Below are positions 1 to 8,233 of a stretch of DNA of 19,703 nt, piece after piece. The notes beneath the pieces were generated by a model. The model made no database searches, was not told where the DNA came from, and saw nothing but the letters and a program-made list of their open reading frames with translations. Both the position numbers and the translations under genes were made by a program. The stretch lies in NCBI GenBank assembly GCA_002471805.1, contig DKQR01000137.1, positions 1 to 19,703 on the forward strand, read 5' to 3'. How positions within the stretch are numbered: position 1 is the first letter of the stretch; each line of letters opens with the position of its first letter. Source of the DNA: Fidelibacterota bacterium UBA7303. Lineage in GTDB: Bacteria > Fidelibacterota > Marinisomatia > Marinisomatales > UBA1611.

Positions 1-432
1 GCTGTAAAGGTCACAAACAATCTTGCATTATCTGGAAAAGTATATGGCTTTTCGACGGAGAAAGATCAACCCCAGGTGGTGGGAGCTGGTATCCAATATT
101 TTTTCGGGAATGAAGAAGAAAAGAACTGGGTTTTTACTGTTCAGCGAGCAGATTTAAACGGTCTCTATAGTTTTCGAATCAAATCATTTACTTTTGATAT
201 AAGAAAATGGATGCCGTGGTCAATTATTTTAATCCGCATTGGAGCAGGATCAAACTATTATAAGGAGTCTACGAATAAAGCTACAGGGCTGATTCCTTCC
301 AGAATGGAGGGGCAGACCAATTATATTGCTGCGGATGCAATGCTGGATATTTTCGGCATCACGGGAGGATTAGGGCTCAAGTTTCATCCGGATCGAACCT
401 TTCTATCCTTTTTTCTCCAAAAGGGTATTTAA
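1..432 (+). CDS. C-terminal part of a probable outer-membrane beta-barrel protein
   Basis: The reading frame is open from the first base, so the gene starts before the window; an internal GTG at 76 is not needed as a start. The 143 visible residues end at TAA 430-432. They alternate hydrophobic and polar residues in short blocks with several aromatic positions (for example VVGAGIQYFFG and TGGLGLKFHPDRTFLSFFL), which resembles transmembrane beta-strands and their turns. The end, FFLQKGI, lacks the canonical terminal Phe, so outer-membrane insertion is not proven. Only one base separates the stop from the dxr start, suggesting cotranscription. I do not recognise a family; a periplasmic beta-rich protein is an alternative. 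Confidence 0.6.
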   Translation, partial: AVKVTNNLALSGKVYGFSTEKDQPQVVGAGIQYFFGNEEEKNWVFTVQRADLNGLYSFRIKSFTFDIRKWMPWSIILIRIGAGSNYYKESTNKATGLIPSRMEGQTNYIAADAMLDIFGITGGLGLKFHPDRTFLSFFLQKGI

Positions 433-433
433 C

Positions 434-1582
434 GTGCCGAAACAGATTTCAATTCTTGGATCTACAGGTTCAATCGGCGTAAATGCGTTAAAAGTTGCGG
501 ATCATCTTACCGGTGAATTGAATGTTGTTTATTTATCTGCTCATTCCAATAGTGCTCGGCTCATTGAGCAGGCAGAAAAATTCAACCCCAAAGCAATAGC
601 TATCGTTGATCCAGGCGCTTATCAAAAAGTAAAAAATACATTGGGTGCCAAGAAGATTGAAATTTTAAAAGGAAGAGAGGGGCTTCTTAACCTTGCTTTG
701 CGTGATGATGTTGATATTATGCTCAATGGTCTGGTGGGCGCAGGGGGAATGGAACCAACCCTGAACGCCATTGACGCCGGGGTTGATGTAGCTCTTTCCA
801 ATAAAGAAAGTCTGGTAATGGCAGGTGATATCATTTACCGCGCCATGGAGAGAACCGGCGCAAAATTATTCCCAGTTGATAGCGAACATTCCGCTATCTG
901 GCAATGTATGGCAGGCGAGAATGTAAATGACATCCGCAGTCTGATACTTACAGGTAGCGGGGGGCCATTTCGCAATAGACCGCTGAACACGTTTCAGGAT
1001 ATTTCTGTAGAGGAGGCGCTGAATCATCCTAACTGGGATATGGGGAAAAAAATTACCATCGATAGTGCCACCATGATGAACAAAGGTCTGGAAGTCATTG
1101 AAGCGTTCTGGCTCTTTGGTTTTAACCATGATAAGGTCAAGATAGTTATACATCCTCAGTCTATTATTCATTCCATGATCGAACTGAAGGACGGTGCTGT
1201 CAAAGCTCAATTGGGTGTTCCGGATATGAAAGTACCCATACAGTATGCATTGACATATCCAAGACATTTACCGGCACCCTGGGAACAACTGGATTTTTTT
1301 ACCTGTGGTGATTTAACGTTCCAGGAACCGGATCTGGATAGGTTCCCCTGCATATCTCTGGCTTTCGAAGCCTTAAAAAACCTGGGGACAACCCCAGCCG
1401 CGCTGAACCTGTCCAATGATTATGCGGTTCAGCGTTTTTTAGATAAGGAAATAAAATTCACTGATATTCCAAGAATAAATGAAATGATAATGAATTCGCA
1501 TAATTGGATAGAGCACCCCACTCTTGAAGATTTAAAAGATTTGGATGGCTGGGTTTATAAAACCGTATTTAACTTCCACTGA
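434..1582 (+). CDS. dxr: 1-deoxy-D-xylulose 5-phosphate reductoisomerase
   Basis: Converts 1-deoxy-D-xylulose 5-phosphate to 2-C-methyl-D-erythritol 4-phosphate with NADPH, the second step of the MEP isoprenoid pathway, in the cytoplasm. The 382-residue length is normal for the family. Visible motifs are the nucleotide-binding GSTGSIG at residues 9-15, LSNKES at 121-126, VDSEHSA at 148-154 (Asp149 and Glu151 as metal ligands), SGGPF near 175-179, HPNW at 198-201, DSATMMNKGLE at 210-220 (Glu220 as the third metal ligand) and HPQSIIHS at 240-247. The start is GTG at 434, one base after the upstream stop, with a weak AAGGG at 421-425; no better start exists before GSTGSIG. It lies just upstream of rseP, an arrangement common in bacteria. 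Function is essentially certain. Confidence 0.98.
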   Translation: MPKQISILGSTGSIGVNALKVADHLTGELNVVYLSAHSNSARLIEQAEKFNPKAIAIVDPGAYQKVKNTLGAKKIEILKGREGLLNLALRDDVDIMLNGLVGAGGMEPTLNAIDAGVDVALSNKESLVMAGDIIYRAMERTGAKLFPVDSEHSAIWQCMAGENVNDIRSLILTGSGGPFRNRPLNTFQDISVEEALNHPNWDMGKKITIDSATMMNKGLEVIEAFWLFGFNHDKVKIVIHPQSIIHSMIELKDGAVKAQLGVPDMKVPIQYALTYPRHLPAPWEQLDFFTCGDLTFQEPDLDRFPCISLAFEALKNLGTTPAALNLSNDYAVQRFLDKEIKFTDIPRINEMIMNSHNWIEHPTLEDLKDLDGWVYKTVFNFH

Positions 1583-1634
1583 TTCGAAACATGGACGGTT
1601 TCTAATTTTTAACTGATAAATTGAATTACATTAT

Positions 1635-2804
1635 ATGACATTTCTCTGGGCAACAATATTCGTACTGGGTGTTTTGATTTTTGTTCACGAACTGGGACAT
1701 TTTATCGCAGCTAGATCTGTGGGAGTTCGTGTTGACAGATTTTCCATCGGCTTCCCCCCAAGATTTATTTCCATAACATCTATTCCCGATGGCTGGAATT
1801 TCCGGATTTATTTCTATAAAAATGAAGGCGGGAAATTGGTTTGGAGTCCAGTTTTTGAAAGTCAAATTCAACGCCCAGGCCGGACAGGTTCAGGGACAGA
1901 ATATGTTCTGGCGTTGATTCCCTTGGGCGGATATGTAAAAATGGCTGGAATGATTGATGAAAGCCTGGATACCCATATTACTTATGCTCCCGATGAATTT
2001 ATGTCCAAACCCACGTGGGCAAAAATCTATGTTCTTTGTGCCGGCGTCATTATGAATTTAGTTACTGCATTTATTATTTTTTCAGGAGTCGCCTATGTGC
2101 AGGGTACAGCGGATATACTGGACGAGCCCATTGTTTCCGAACTCAGAGCTGATATGCCTGCCCTGGAGGCAGGAATATTGCCCGGGGATAGGATCACCGC
2201 AATCGACGGGTCTGCAATAAACACCTGGAAAGAATTGACCAATGTAATCCATAAAATTCCCAACACACCCATTTCATTGACCATTTTAAGGGATGAAAGC
2301 AAATTTGAATTGTCCCTGACAACCTCTTACATGATTTTACCGAATTCCGGCCGGATAGATACACTGGGAGCAATTGGCATTGTCCCCCAGATTATATACT
2401 CGGATATCTTGTGGAGTGAAGCGCTTAATGCAGGTGTTCTGGCGACATTCAATACTGTTGGCATGATTGTTATGAGCCTGCATATGCTATTTACAGGTGT
2501 AGCATCTGTTGCGGATCTTGGCGGGCCCATCATGATAGCTCAGCTTGCGGGACAAACAGCGAATGAAGGCTGGATACCGCTTTTGTCGTTCATGGCGCTC
2601 ATCAGTGTGAATCTTGCTTTTTTGAATATATTTCCTATTCCGGGTTTAGATGGTGGACATATATTTATTTTATTAATAGAAAGTGTTATCCGCAGACCTC
2701 TTACCCTGAGGGCCAGAATGGTGATTCAACAGATTGGAATGACCTTCCTGCTCATTTTAATGGTTACAGTCGTATTTAATGATATAACGCGGCTGTTTAA
2801 TTAA
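1635..2804 (+). CDS. rseP: RseP-type site-2 zinc metalloprotease with one PDZ domain
   Basis: Intramembrane protease that in characterised relatives cleaves anti-sigma factors or signal-peptide remnants inside the inner membrane. The zinc-binding HELGH is at residues 18-22 in the first membrane helix. A PDZ domain lies at about 165-222 (ALEAGILPGDRITAIDG). The second conserved motif NIFPIPGLDGG is at 331-341 and carries the third zinc ligand Asp. At 389 residues it is shorter than two-PDZ E. coli RseP and fits the single-PDZ type. Between the conserved SIGFPPR and TEYVLALIPLGG blocks there are about 45 extra residues (about 43-87) that the shorter versions lack. No Shine-Dalgarno sequence precedes ATG 1635. 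It follows dxr by 52 bases on the same strand. Its end overlaps the convergent gene by 8 bases. Confidence 0.95.
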   Translation: MTFLWATIFVLGVLIFVHELGHFIAARSVGVRVDRFSIGFPPRFISITSIPDGWNFRIYFYKNEGGKLVWSPVFESQIQRPGRTGSGTEYVLALIPLGGYVKMAGMIDESLDTHITYAPDEFMSKPTWAKIYVLCAGVIMNLVTAFIIFSGVAYVQGTADILDEPIVSELRADMPALEAGILPGDRITAIDGSAINTWKELTNVIHKIPNTPISLTILRDESKFELSLTTSYMILPNSGRIDTLGAIGIVPQIIYSDILWSEALNAGVLATFNTVGMIVMSLHMLFTGVASVADLGGPIMIAQLAGQTANEGWIPLLSFMALISVNLAFLNIFPIPGLDGGHIFILLIESVIRRPLTLRARMVIQQIGMTFLLILMVTVVFNDITRLFN

Positions 2805-3504
2805 TCCGGTCCGCCAGCTCAAGTACTAGAGCACCATATTTTAACTTTAACCAGATTTTAACAGGTATCTGTGCCGGTTTTTCATCTGAAAACCAGATTG
2901 ATATTTTACCCTTATTCTTGAATTCCTTTTTATCGGTGCGTATAGGCGTTATCTGATTACAGACATAGTCCCCAAATGGAACTGTTATTTTCTGGTGTGA
3001 AAATACTAGGACTTTCAATTCAGTTGTCTTCTTACCAGCTACCGTGGAAAGCAAGCTACCGTGCAGATCCGGAATTGTTTTTTGGCGCAGGGAATAAAAT
3101 AAGGAATAGGGTGATTGACTGCCCGCAGGAATCGGAAGGGTGTCGCCATCGACAATGACCCATCCTTCATCATGATTAAAAAATGAGATAGAATTCTTTT
3201 TATAATTTCCTTCCCGAATTCTTTTTTCCACTTTGAGTGTTTCCAACGATTTTATATCCAGCCAGACATCTATTTTATCATCAATGGAGAATAACTTGTC
3301 TGTAAAGCCGGTAGTCCAGGCTTTAAAGCGAACATGATAGGCCGGCGAATTCTGGATTGTATCCAATTCGATGACGGTTAATTCTCCTTTACCGGCAGGG
3401 ATACCTGAGAAGAATGCTCTATAGGTAAGAACCTCGTCAATCTTGAAAGGTGCAGATTGAGCATTGATGAAACAAAAGCTGAACAGAAAAAATAGTATTC
3501 TCAT
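2797..3504 (-). CDS. Secreted DUF3108-like protein
   Basis: A 235-residue protein with an N-terminal signal peptide (MRILFFLFSFCFINA, cleavage probably near residues 15-18), so it should be periplasmic or outer-membrane associated. The remainder is beta-rich. The order of motifs (a GIPAGKGELTV block at about 34-44, then YHVRFKAWTTGFTDKLF, then a late QSPYSLFYSLRQ block) resembles the DUF3108 family of periplasmic proteins, whose biochemical role is unknown. Its ATG overlaps the tsaC stop in an ATGA junction (3501-3504), so the two are translationally coupled. The stop codon at 2797-2799 lies inside the last codons of convergent rseP. The family call is from memory of the pattern and is moderately sure; a role in envelope assembly is only suggested by the lipid A acyltransferase two genes upstream. 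Confidence 0.75.
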   Translation of the reverse strand: MRILFFLFSFCFINAQSAPFKIDEVLTYRAFFSGIPAGKGELTVIELDTIQNSPAYHVRFKAWTTGFTDKLFSIDDKIDVWLDIKSLETLKVEKRIREGNYKKNSISFFNHDEGWVIVDGDTLPIPAGSQSPYSLFYSLRQKTIPDLHGSLLSTVAGKKTTELKVLVFSHQKITVPFGDYVCNQITPIRTDKKEFKNKGKISIWFSDEKPAQIPVKIWLKLKYGALVLELADRIN

Positions 3505-4070
3505 GAACGCATTATCTTCAATTTACCGTGTTTATAAATATAGATGGCAGATCCACGTCCTGAAATAATTCCATCATCGATCAATAAGTCTACTTCATGT
3601 TTAAATTCTGAATAAATATGATTCGGGTCGGTCATGGGAGGATCCCCGGTACGGTTTACGCTGGTTGTCGTTATGGGTCCGCCAAATTTTCGAGCCAGTT
3701 GCTGACAAAATGAATGATATGGAATTCGTATGCCAAGAGTATTGTATTCCCCTGTGATTGATGAATGAACTATATCTTTGAAAACAGGTACAATAACTGT
3801 GGCGGCACCGCCCAGTTTTTTTGAGACCAGTATTTTTTCATCTTCAGTTAATTTCATCCAACTTAAGGCAGTGCTCCTGTCCGGCGCCAAGACGCTTAAG
3901 GGCGCAGTCCGGCCCTTGATTTGATTTATTTTTTTAATGGCGTCACCATTTACAGCATCGCCCCCAAATCCGTACAATGTATCAGTGGGGTACACAACCA
4001 CGTTACCCTTTGACAATACATCGCAGACAGCATTGATTGTTTCCGGAGTGTCCGAACTGATTCTTTTCAT
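3501..4070 (-). CDS. tsaC: Threonylcarbamoyl-AMP synthase (TsaC/YrdC/Sua5 family)
   Basis: Makes threonylcarbamoyl-adenylate from threonine, bicarbonate and ATP, the first step of the t6A37 modification of ANN-decoding tRNAs, in the cytoplasm. The 189-residue length matches the short TsaC form without the C-terminal Sua5 domain. Motifs seen: YPTDTLYG at 27-34, KGR at 52-54, TLGIRIP at 111-117 (usually TVGVRIP) and the SxN motif within TTSVNRTG at 135-142. The usual WPGPLT block is replaced by LGGAATVIVP at about 86-95, an ordinary variation. It lies 14 bases downstream of the acyltransferase and is coupled to the DUF3108-like gene by an ATGA overlap. No Shine-Dalgarno sequence is visible before the ATG. 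Confidence 0.95.
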   Translation of the reverse strand: MKRISSDTPETINAVCDVLSKGNVVVYPTDTLYGFGGDAVNGDAIKKINQIKGRTAPLSVLAPDRSTALSWMKLTEDEKILVSKKLGGAATVIVPVFKDIVHSSITGEYNTLGIRIPYHSFCQQLARKFGGPITTTSVNRTGDPPMTDPNHIYSEFKHEVDLLIDDGIISGRGSAIYIYKHGKLKIMRS

Positions 4071-4084
4071 TTGACAGATATGTT

Positions 4085-4978
4085 TTATTGGCTATGGGAC
4101 AATGTTTTCCAGCGACGGTGAAACCAGAAGTATTGTTCGGGATAATGGTGAATATAAGAGCCAAATATAGATGTATAAGCCTGAGTGATATCTTGTATGC
4201 TGCTGCCTTCGGGCTTGACCGATAAGAATTCGATCTGGTATTGCTGTAATCCAGTTTGAATGCAGGTGCCAACAACCATGGGCGCATTGGTTTCTTGATG
4301 AAATATAGCAGCGCCTTTCGGTGTGGAAGCCTCTATCCCTAAAAAGTCGACAAAAACACCTTTTCGTCTGGCATCCTGATCGCTGATTAGAACCAGTATT
4401 TCCCTGTTTTCCAGAACCTCATACATCCTTTGAAAGGGCTCTTTCCGGAAAATATGCCGGGCGCCGCTGAGTTCTCTTTGCCTCTGGAAGAATTTATTTG
4501 CCCCCCTGTTCTTCTGGCGGAGGGCAACTCCCGTAATTGGATAGTTGTTTCTTGCCAGCCAGGCACCCATCATTTCCCAGGGGCCAAAATGTGCTGAAAG
4601 AAAAATAACGCCCCGCTTTTCCTTAATGGCTTTATCCAATACATCCCTGCCAATGATATCATAACGGGCGTTTGACCAGGTGTGAGGAAAGGCAATAAAC
4701 TGGATAAGATTATGGGTGAAAAATTGAATGCAGGATGATAACACAGATTCTATCCATAATTTAGACCTGCGTGGAAATACACGCTGAATATTTTCCCGAG
4801 CCAGATCCTGCCGTATAGAAAGGTTGTGATAAATGAGCCCGGCAATTTTTTGCGACAGCTGTTTCCTGTGCCTTGGGGAGAGCCTGGACAAATATTTTTT
4901 CAGGCCTCGCAGCAGAAAGTACATAATGATGTCAGATTGTTTCATACTATGAGATAAAATTACAGTATTGATATTCAT
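4085..4978 (-). CDS. Lipid A-type acyltransferase (LpxL/HtrB family)
   Basis: Member of the family that transfers a secondary acyl chain onto lipid A precursors at the inner face of the inner membrane. The catalytic HX4E motif is HFGPWE at residues 130-135. ISDQD follows at 198-202, and the C-terminal FHRRWKT matches the family ending. At 297 residues the length is normal. The N-terminal residues before about 19 are polar and the membrane helix is weak, so the true start could be the ATG at residue 12 (4945) or 19 (4924); no Shine-Dalgarno sequence discriminates. It is the first gene of the acyltransferase-tsaC-DUF3108 unit. The exact acyl donor and position cannot be told, and some relatives act on other glycolipids or mannosides. 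Its presence argues for a diderm cell with lipid A. Confidence 0.9.
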   Translation of the reverse strand: MNINTVILSHSMKQSDIIMYFLLRGLKKYLSRLSPRHRKQLSQKIAGLIYHNLSIRQDLARENIQRVFPRRSKLWIESVLSSCIQFFTHNLIQFIAFPHTWSNARYDIIGRDVLDKAIKEKRGVIFLSAHFGPWEMMGAWLARNNYPITGVALRQKNRGANKFFQRQRELSGARHIFRKEPFQRMYEVLENREILVLISDQDARRKGVFVDFLGIEASTPKGAAIFHQETNAPMVVGTCIQTGLQQYQIEFLSVKPEGSSIQDITQAYTSIFGSYIHHYPEQYFWFHRRWKTLSHSQ

Positions 4979-5010
4979 TTACGGTTCAAGGAATTTGTTT
5001 TACCCTTAAT

Positions 5011-5016
5011 TATAAT
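5011..5016 (+). promoter_or_regulatory. Possible -10 box of the nfeD-floA operon, in a divergent promoter region
   Basis: A perfect TATAAT lies 20 bases before the nfeD ATG inside the 57-base divergent gap 4979-5035. The same tract read on the other strand (5014 down to 5009) also spells TATAAT, so it could serve the acyltransferase gene too. No good -35 hexamer is seen at the usual distance on either strand, so this is a weak call. Confidence 0.35.
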
Positions 5017-5035
5017 AGTGTGAAATTCTGTATCT

Positions 5036-6385
5036 ATGAAAAGCATTCTACTTTTTGTATTCACGGTTTACTCAGTTATTTATTCTGATGTTGTTTATCG
5101 AATTCCTATACAGGGGACCATTGATCTGGGGCTGCCGCCTTATATTTCCCGAGAACTTGCTGAAGCAGAAAAAAACAGAGCCCTGGCGGTCATTTTTGAT
5201 ATTGACACCTTTGGCGGCCGTGTAGACGCTGCCACTCAGATCAAGGACGCCATTTTGGATTCTGATCTGTTAACGGTTGCATTTATCAACCGCAGGGCCA
5301 TATCCGCAGGAGCATTGATTTCCCTGTCCTGTGAAAAAATATATATGACCGGAGGCGCTTCCATTGGTGCAGCGACTGCCGTTGATATGTCTGGGAAGAA
5401 AGGCAGTGAAAAGGTGATCAGTTTTATGCGGGAGGAAATGGCATCCACTGCTGAAAAAAGGAACAGGAGTACAGCAATTGCCCGGGGTATGGTAGACGAA
5501 GAATTAACATTTACCCATATTGTACTGGCTGGAGATTCTATTGCGGTAGATGATCTTGAGGGCCGAAAAGAAGGCAAACTTATATCCATGACTACGCAGC
5601 AGGCCTTGAAATACAGGATTGCTGACGGGACAGCAGAAAATATGGATGCACTTTTGGATTCTCTTGGACTCTCAGCCGTCAGTGTGACAGAATCGACAGA
5701 AAACTGGTCTGAAGCTGTTGTGCGGTTTTTAACCAATCCTGTTGTGGCATCCCTGCTGACGACATTTGGATTCCTGGGGATTTTGTTTGAGCTTCAAAGC
5801 CCGGGATGGGGAATTCCAGGCTTTGTCGGCCTTACCTGTCTGATCCTTTCTTTGGGGGCGTCTTATATAGCAAAATTGGCCACCATGTCTGACTTTTTAT
5901 TTATTTTTGCCGGGATTGGATTTTTACTGCTGGAAGTACTGGTGATTCCTGGATTTGGTATTGCAGGTATTGGCGGGATTGTACTGCTGGTATATGGTCT
6001 TTATATGCTTTTACTTCCTGATATCCCTGTGGGCGATGAGATATTATCTCAGGCCACAGATGGTTTACTGATCGGGATTATCGGCGGGGCAATTGGGCTG
6101 TATCTGCTTGCGAGAATGATGATCAAAACCCAATTCTGGCAGCAATTGACTTCTCCAGGTATTCAGAAAAAAGAAGATGGTTATACGACAACGTCTGGCT
6201 GGGAATCCTTAACAGGCCAGACCGGTACTGCTGAATCTGATTTACATCCATCTGGCTGGGTTAAAATAGAGGACCAAAGAGTTTTTGTTGTAAGCGAAGG
6301 TGAATTTCTTAATAAAGGGACAGAAGTAAAGATTCTTTCTGTGGATGGAAATCGCGTTGTTGTAAGAAAATTAAATGATAATTAA
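5036..6385 (+). CDS. NfeD-type membrane-bound serine protease (ClpP class)
   Basis: Full-length NfeD family protein, 449 residues. A signal sequence or first helix (1-18) is followed by a ClpP-fold serine protease domain at about 20-215. The likely nucleophile is Ser90 in RRAISAGAL, with the FDIDTFGGRVD block at 54-64 as the oxyanion-side motif. Lys141 is a candidate for the catalytic dyad known from the archaeal 1510-N protease. Four or five hydrophobic helices follow at about 236-328 and 343-363, then a C-terminal NfeD OB-fold domain at about 390-446. Family members act with stomatin or flotillin partners, and a flotillin-like gene follows 18 bases downstream, as in Bacillus yqeZ-yqfA. Natural substrates in bacteria are mostly unknown. 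There is no Shine-Dalgarno sequence at the ATG. Confidence 0.93.
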   Translation: MKSILLFVFTVYSVIYSDVVYRIPIQGTIDLGLPPYISRELAEAEKNRALAVIFDIDTFGGRVDAATQIKDAILDSDLLTVAFINRRAISAGALISLSCEKIYMTGGASIGAATAVDMSGKKGSEKVISFMREEMASTAEKRNRSTAIARGMVDEELTFTHIVLAGDSIAVDDLEGRKEGKLISMTTQQALKYRIADGTAENMDALLDSLGLSAVSVTESTENWSEAVVRFLTNPVVASLLTTFGFLGILFELQSPGWGIPGFVGLTCLILSLGASYIAKLATMSDFLFIFAGIGFLLLEVLVIPGFGIAGIGGIVLLVYGLYMLLLPDIPVGDEILSQATDGLLIGIIGGAIGLYLLARMMIKTQFWQQLTSPGIQKKEDGYTTTSGWESLTGQTGTAESDLHPSGWVKIEDQRVFVVSEGEFLNKGTEVKILSVDGNRVVVRKLNDN

Positions 6386-6403
6386 AAAGAAGGAGTTTAA
6401 ATC

Positions 6404-7414
6404 ATGCCTATTGTAAGTATGGTAATGTTATTCGTTATTGTTATTGTTGTCCTGCTGCTGCTGTACTTTGTACCGGTAGGATTGTGGATTCAGAGTATCG
6501 TCTCTCTGGGCATTGGCAGAATTGGGATCGTGGATCTTATCCGGATGCGATTGCGGAAAATTTCTCCCAGACTGGTTACGGACGGTGTAATCAATTTACA
6601 CAAAGCGGGTCTGGACCAGATCACTACAGATATGCTGGAAACCCATTACCTTGCCGGGGGTCAGCTGGGAAATATTGTGAAGGCACTGATTGCGGCTGAT
6701 AAGGCAAATATACCATTGCCCTTTGAAACGGCTACCGCAATTGATCTTGCTGGCCGGGATGTGAAGGAAGCGGTCCAAACCAGCGTTTATCCCAAGGTAA
6801 TTAATGCACCTATCGACGGTTATCTGGCTGCCGTTGCCAAGGATGGTATTGAACTTAAAGCCAGAGCCCGGGTTACTGTGCGCACAAATCTCGCAGGCTT
6901 GGTTGGCGGGGCTACAGATGACACTATTATTGCCCGCGTGGGAGAGGGGATTGTCAGTGCTATTGGTTCCGCAAATACCTATTCGGAAGTTCTTGAGAAT
7001 CCCGATAATATTTCCCGCGCTGTATTGGAAAAGGGGCTGGATGCAGGAACAGCATTTGAAATATTATCCATCGATATTGCTGATCTGGATGTGGGGAAAA
7101 ATATTGGTGCTGCACTGCAGACTGATCAGGCAGAGGCAGACCTGCAGGTTGCTCAGGCCAGGGCGGAAACCCGTCGTGCCATGGCCGTTGCCCAGGAGCA
7201 GGAGATGAAAGCTAAAGTACAGGAGATGCAAGCTAAAGTTGTAGAAGCAGAAGCGGAGGTTCCACTGGCGATGGCTTTTGCCTTCCGGGAGGGGAATATG
7301 GGTATTTTTGATTACTACAATATGCAAAATATAAAGTCCGACACTGGAATGAGAGATTCCATTGCAGGTACCGATAAATCTGAAACTGACCATCATGGTG
7401 AGGATCAAGAATAA
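6404..7414 (+). CDS. floA: Flotillin-like protein FloA
   Basis: Membrane scaffold of the FloA (YqfA) family, which organises functional membrane microdomains and interacts with NfeD. The 336-residue length is normal. A hydrophobic hairpin anchor occupies residues 3-24, followed by the family signature FVPVGLWIQ at 22-30. An SPFH-like domain follows, including the ALIAADKANIPLPF and GRDVKEAVQTSVYPKVINAP region. An Ala/Glu-rich coiled coil lies at about 240-290 and ends in EVPLAMAFAFREGNMG. The C-terminal tail is polar and acidic. A strong AGGAG Shine-Dalgarno sequence (6391-6395) supports ATG 6404 and is one of only three clear ones in the window. The coiled coil contains an in-frame 21-base tandem duplication (separate entry). 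Confidence 0.96.
   Translation: MPIVSMVMLFVIVIVVLLLLYFVPVGLWIQSIVSLGIGRIGIVDLIRMRLRKISPRLVTDGVINLHKAGLDQITTDMLETHYLAGGQLGNIVKALIAADKANIPLPFETATAIDLAGRDVKEAVQTSVYPKVINAPIDGYLAAVAKDGIELKARARVTVRTNLAGLVGGATDDTIIARVGEGIVSAIGSANTYSEVLENPDNISRAVLEKGLDAGTAFEILSIDIADLDVGKNIGAALQTDQAEADLQVAQARAETRRAMAVAQEQEMKAKVQEMQAKVVEAEAEVPLAMAFAFREGNMGIFDYYNMQNIKSDTGMRDSIAGTDKSETDHHGEDQE
7199..7240 (+). repeat. Tandem 21-base repeat within floA
   Basis: Two adjacent 21-base units, 7199-7219 and 7220-7240, differ at two positions. They encode QEMKAKV and QEMQAKV, exactly one heptad each, in the coiled-coil segment of FloA. The reading frame is kept, so this looks like a recent heptad duplication. Confidence 0.85.
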
Positions 7415-7419
7415 AATCT

Positions 7420-8232
7420 GTGAATGATTCAGCTGTCGAAGTTGAATTGCCTGGGGTTCACCAGGTTTCAGATCGTTGCCTGCGCTGTTTCAATGAACAA
7501 CAATGGTATGCTGAATCATTTTTATATGATTATTTCGGTGATGAAAATGTTGCTGGAAAACGAATCCTGGAAATAGGATGTGCAGAAGCAGGACTATTAA
7601 AATATTATAATACGAAGGGCGCTGTCTGTTCGGGGATTGAGTTGACTGATACGAGATATAATAATGCACTGGTACTGAATCAGCCTGGAATAATCCATTT
7701 GTTTCAGGCTGATATCTGCATTCCTGAAACGTATCAGTCTGAAATCAATCATCAATATGACTATATTGTGCTCCGAGATGTCATTGAACATATTGAGGAA
7801 AAAGAGACTGCCTTAAAAAATATCCATGGTATGCTGAAAGAGGATGGAAAAATGTTTATGTCTTTCCCGCCAAAATACTGTAGCTATGCGGGTCACCAGC
7901 AGGTGATTCCCAAATGGATCGGGAAATTGCCCTACCTGTATTTATTGCCAAATTTTTTGTACAGGGCTTACTTGAATCTGCTGGGGCTTCCAGAGCAGAG
8001 GATATCGTATTTTCTGTCTACCAAAAGAACACGAATTTCTATAAAAAACATGAAACGATTGATAAACCGAACCAATTTTGAGATTGAAAAAGAAGACCTG
8101 TACCTTTTGCGACCAGCATATTCATTCAGGTTTGGGCTGCCCAGAATAAAAAATCCATTTTCCAGTATACCTGGGTTAAATGAATTTATGACCAATGGTG
8201 CTCTTTACCTGTTAAGGAAAAAGAGCATTTAA
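7420..8232 (+). CDS. Class I SAM-dependent methyltransferase, substrate unknown
   Basis: A 270-residue protein with a Rossmann-type SAM-binding domain: motif I is RILEIGCAEAG at 48-58, an acidic residue at the end of strand 2 is in SGIELTD (71-77), and DVIEHIEE (120-127) followed by a LKEDGKMFMSFPP strand (139-151) matches the Methyltransf_11/23 type. The C-terminal part (170-270) is basic and aromatic and probably holds the substrate site. Cys20 and Cys23 form a CxxC before the domain; this may be chance. The start is GTG at 7420, five bases after the floA stop, and there is no ATG before motif I. Position between floA and a membrane-anchored protein suggests cotranscription with the NfeD-FloA unit. 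A small molecule, lipid or protein substrate all remain possible. Confidence 0.85.
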   Translation: MNDSAVEVELPGVHQVSDRCLRCFNEQQWYAESFLYDYFGDENVAGKRILEIGCAEAGLLKYYNTKGAVCSGIELTDTRYNNALVLNQPGIIHLFQADICIPETYQSEINHQYDYIVLRDVIEHIEEKETALKNIHGMLKEDGKMFMSFPPKYCSYAGHQQVIPKWIGKLPYLYLLPNFLYRAYLNLLGLPEQRISYFLSTKRTRISIKNMKRLINRTNFEIEKEDLYLLRPAYSFRFGLPRIKNPFSSIPGLNEFMTNGALYLLRKKSI

Positions 8233-8233
8233 G

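Noticed and set aside
866..1267. Long antisense reading frame opposite dxr, and similar ones opposite nfeD, floA, adk and the M23 gene
   Set aside because: They lie entirely within convincing genes, lack recognisable motifs, and their composition follows from the codon pattern of the sense gene.
1560..1610. Possible terminator between dxr and rseP (GAAAC/GTTTC stem, then a T-run)
   Set aside because: The stem is only five AT-rich pairs with a 7-base loop, a competing long-range pairing AAACCGT/ACGGTTT exists, and dxr and rseP are commonly cotranscribed.
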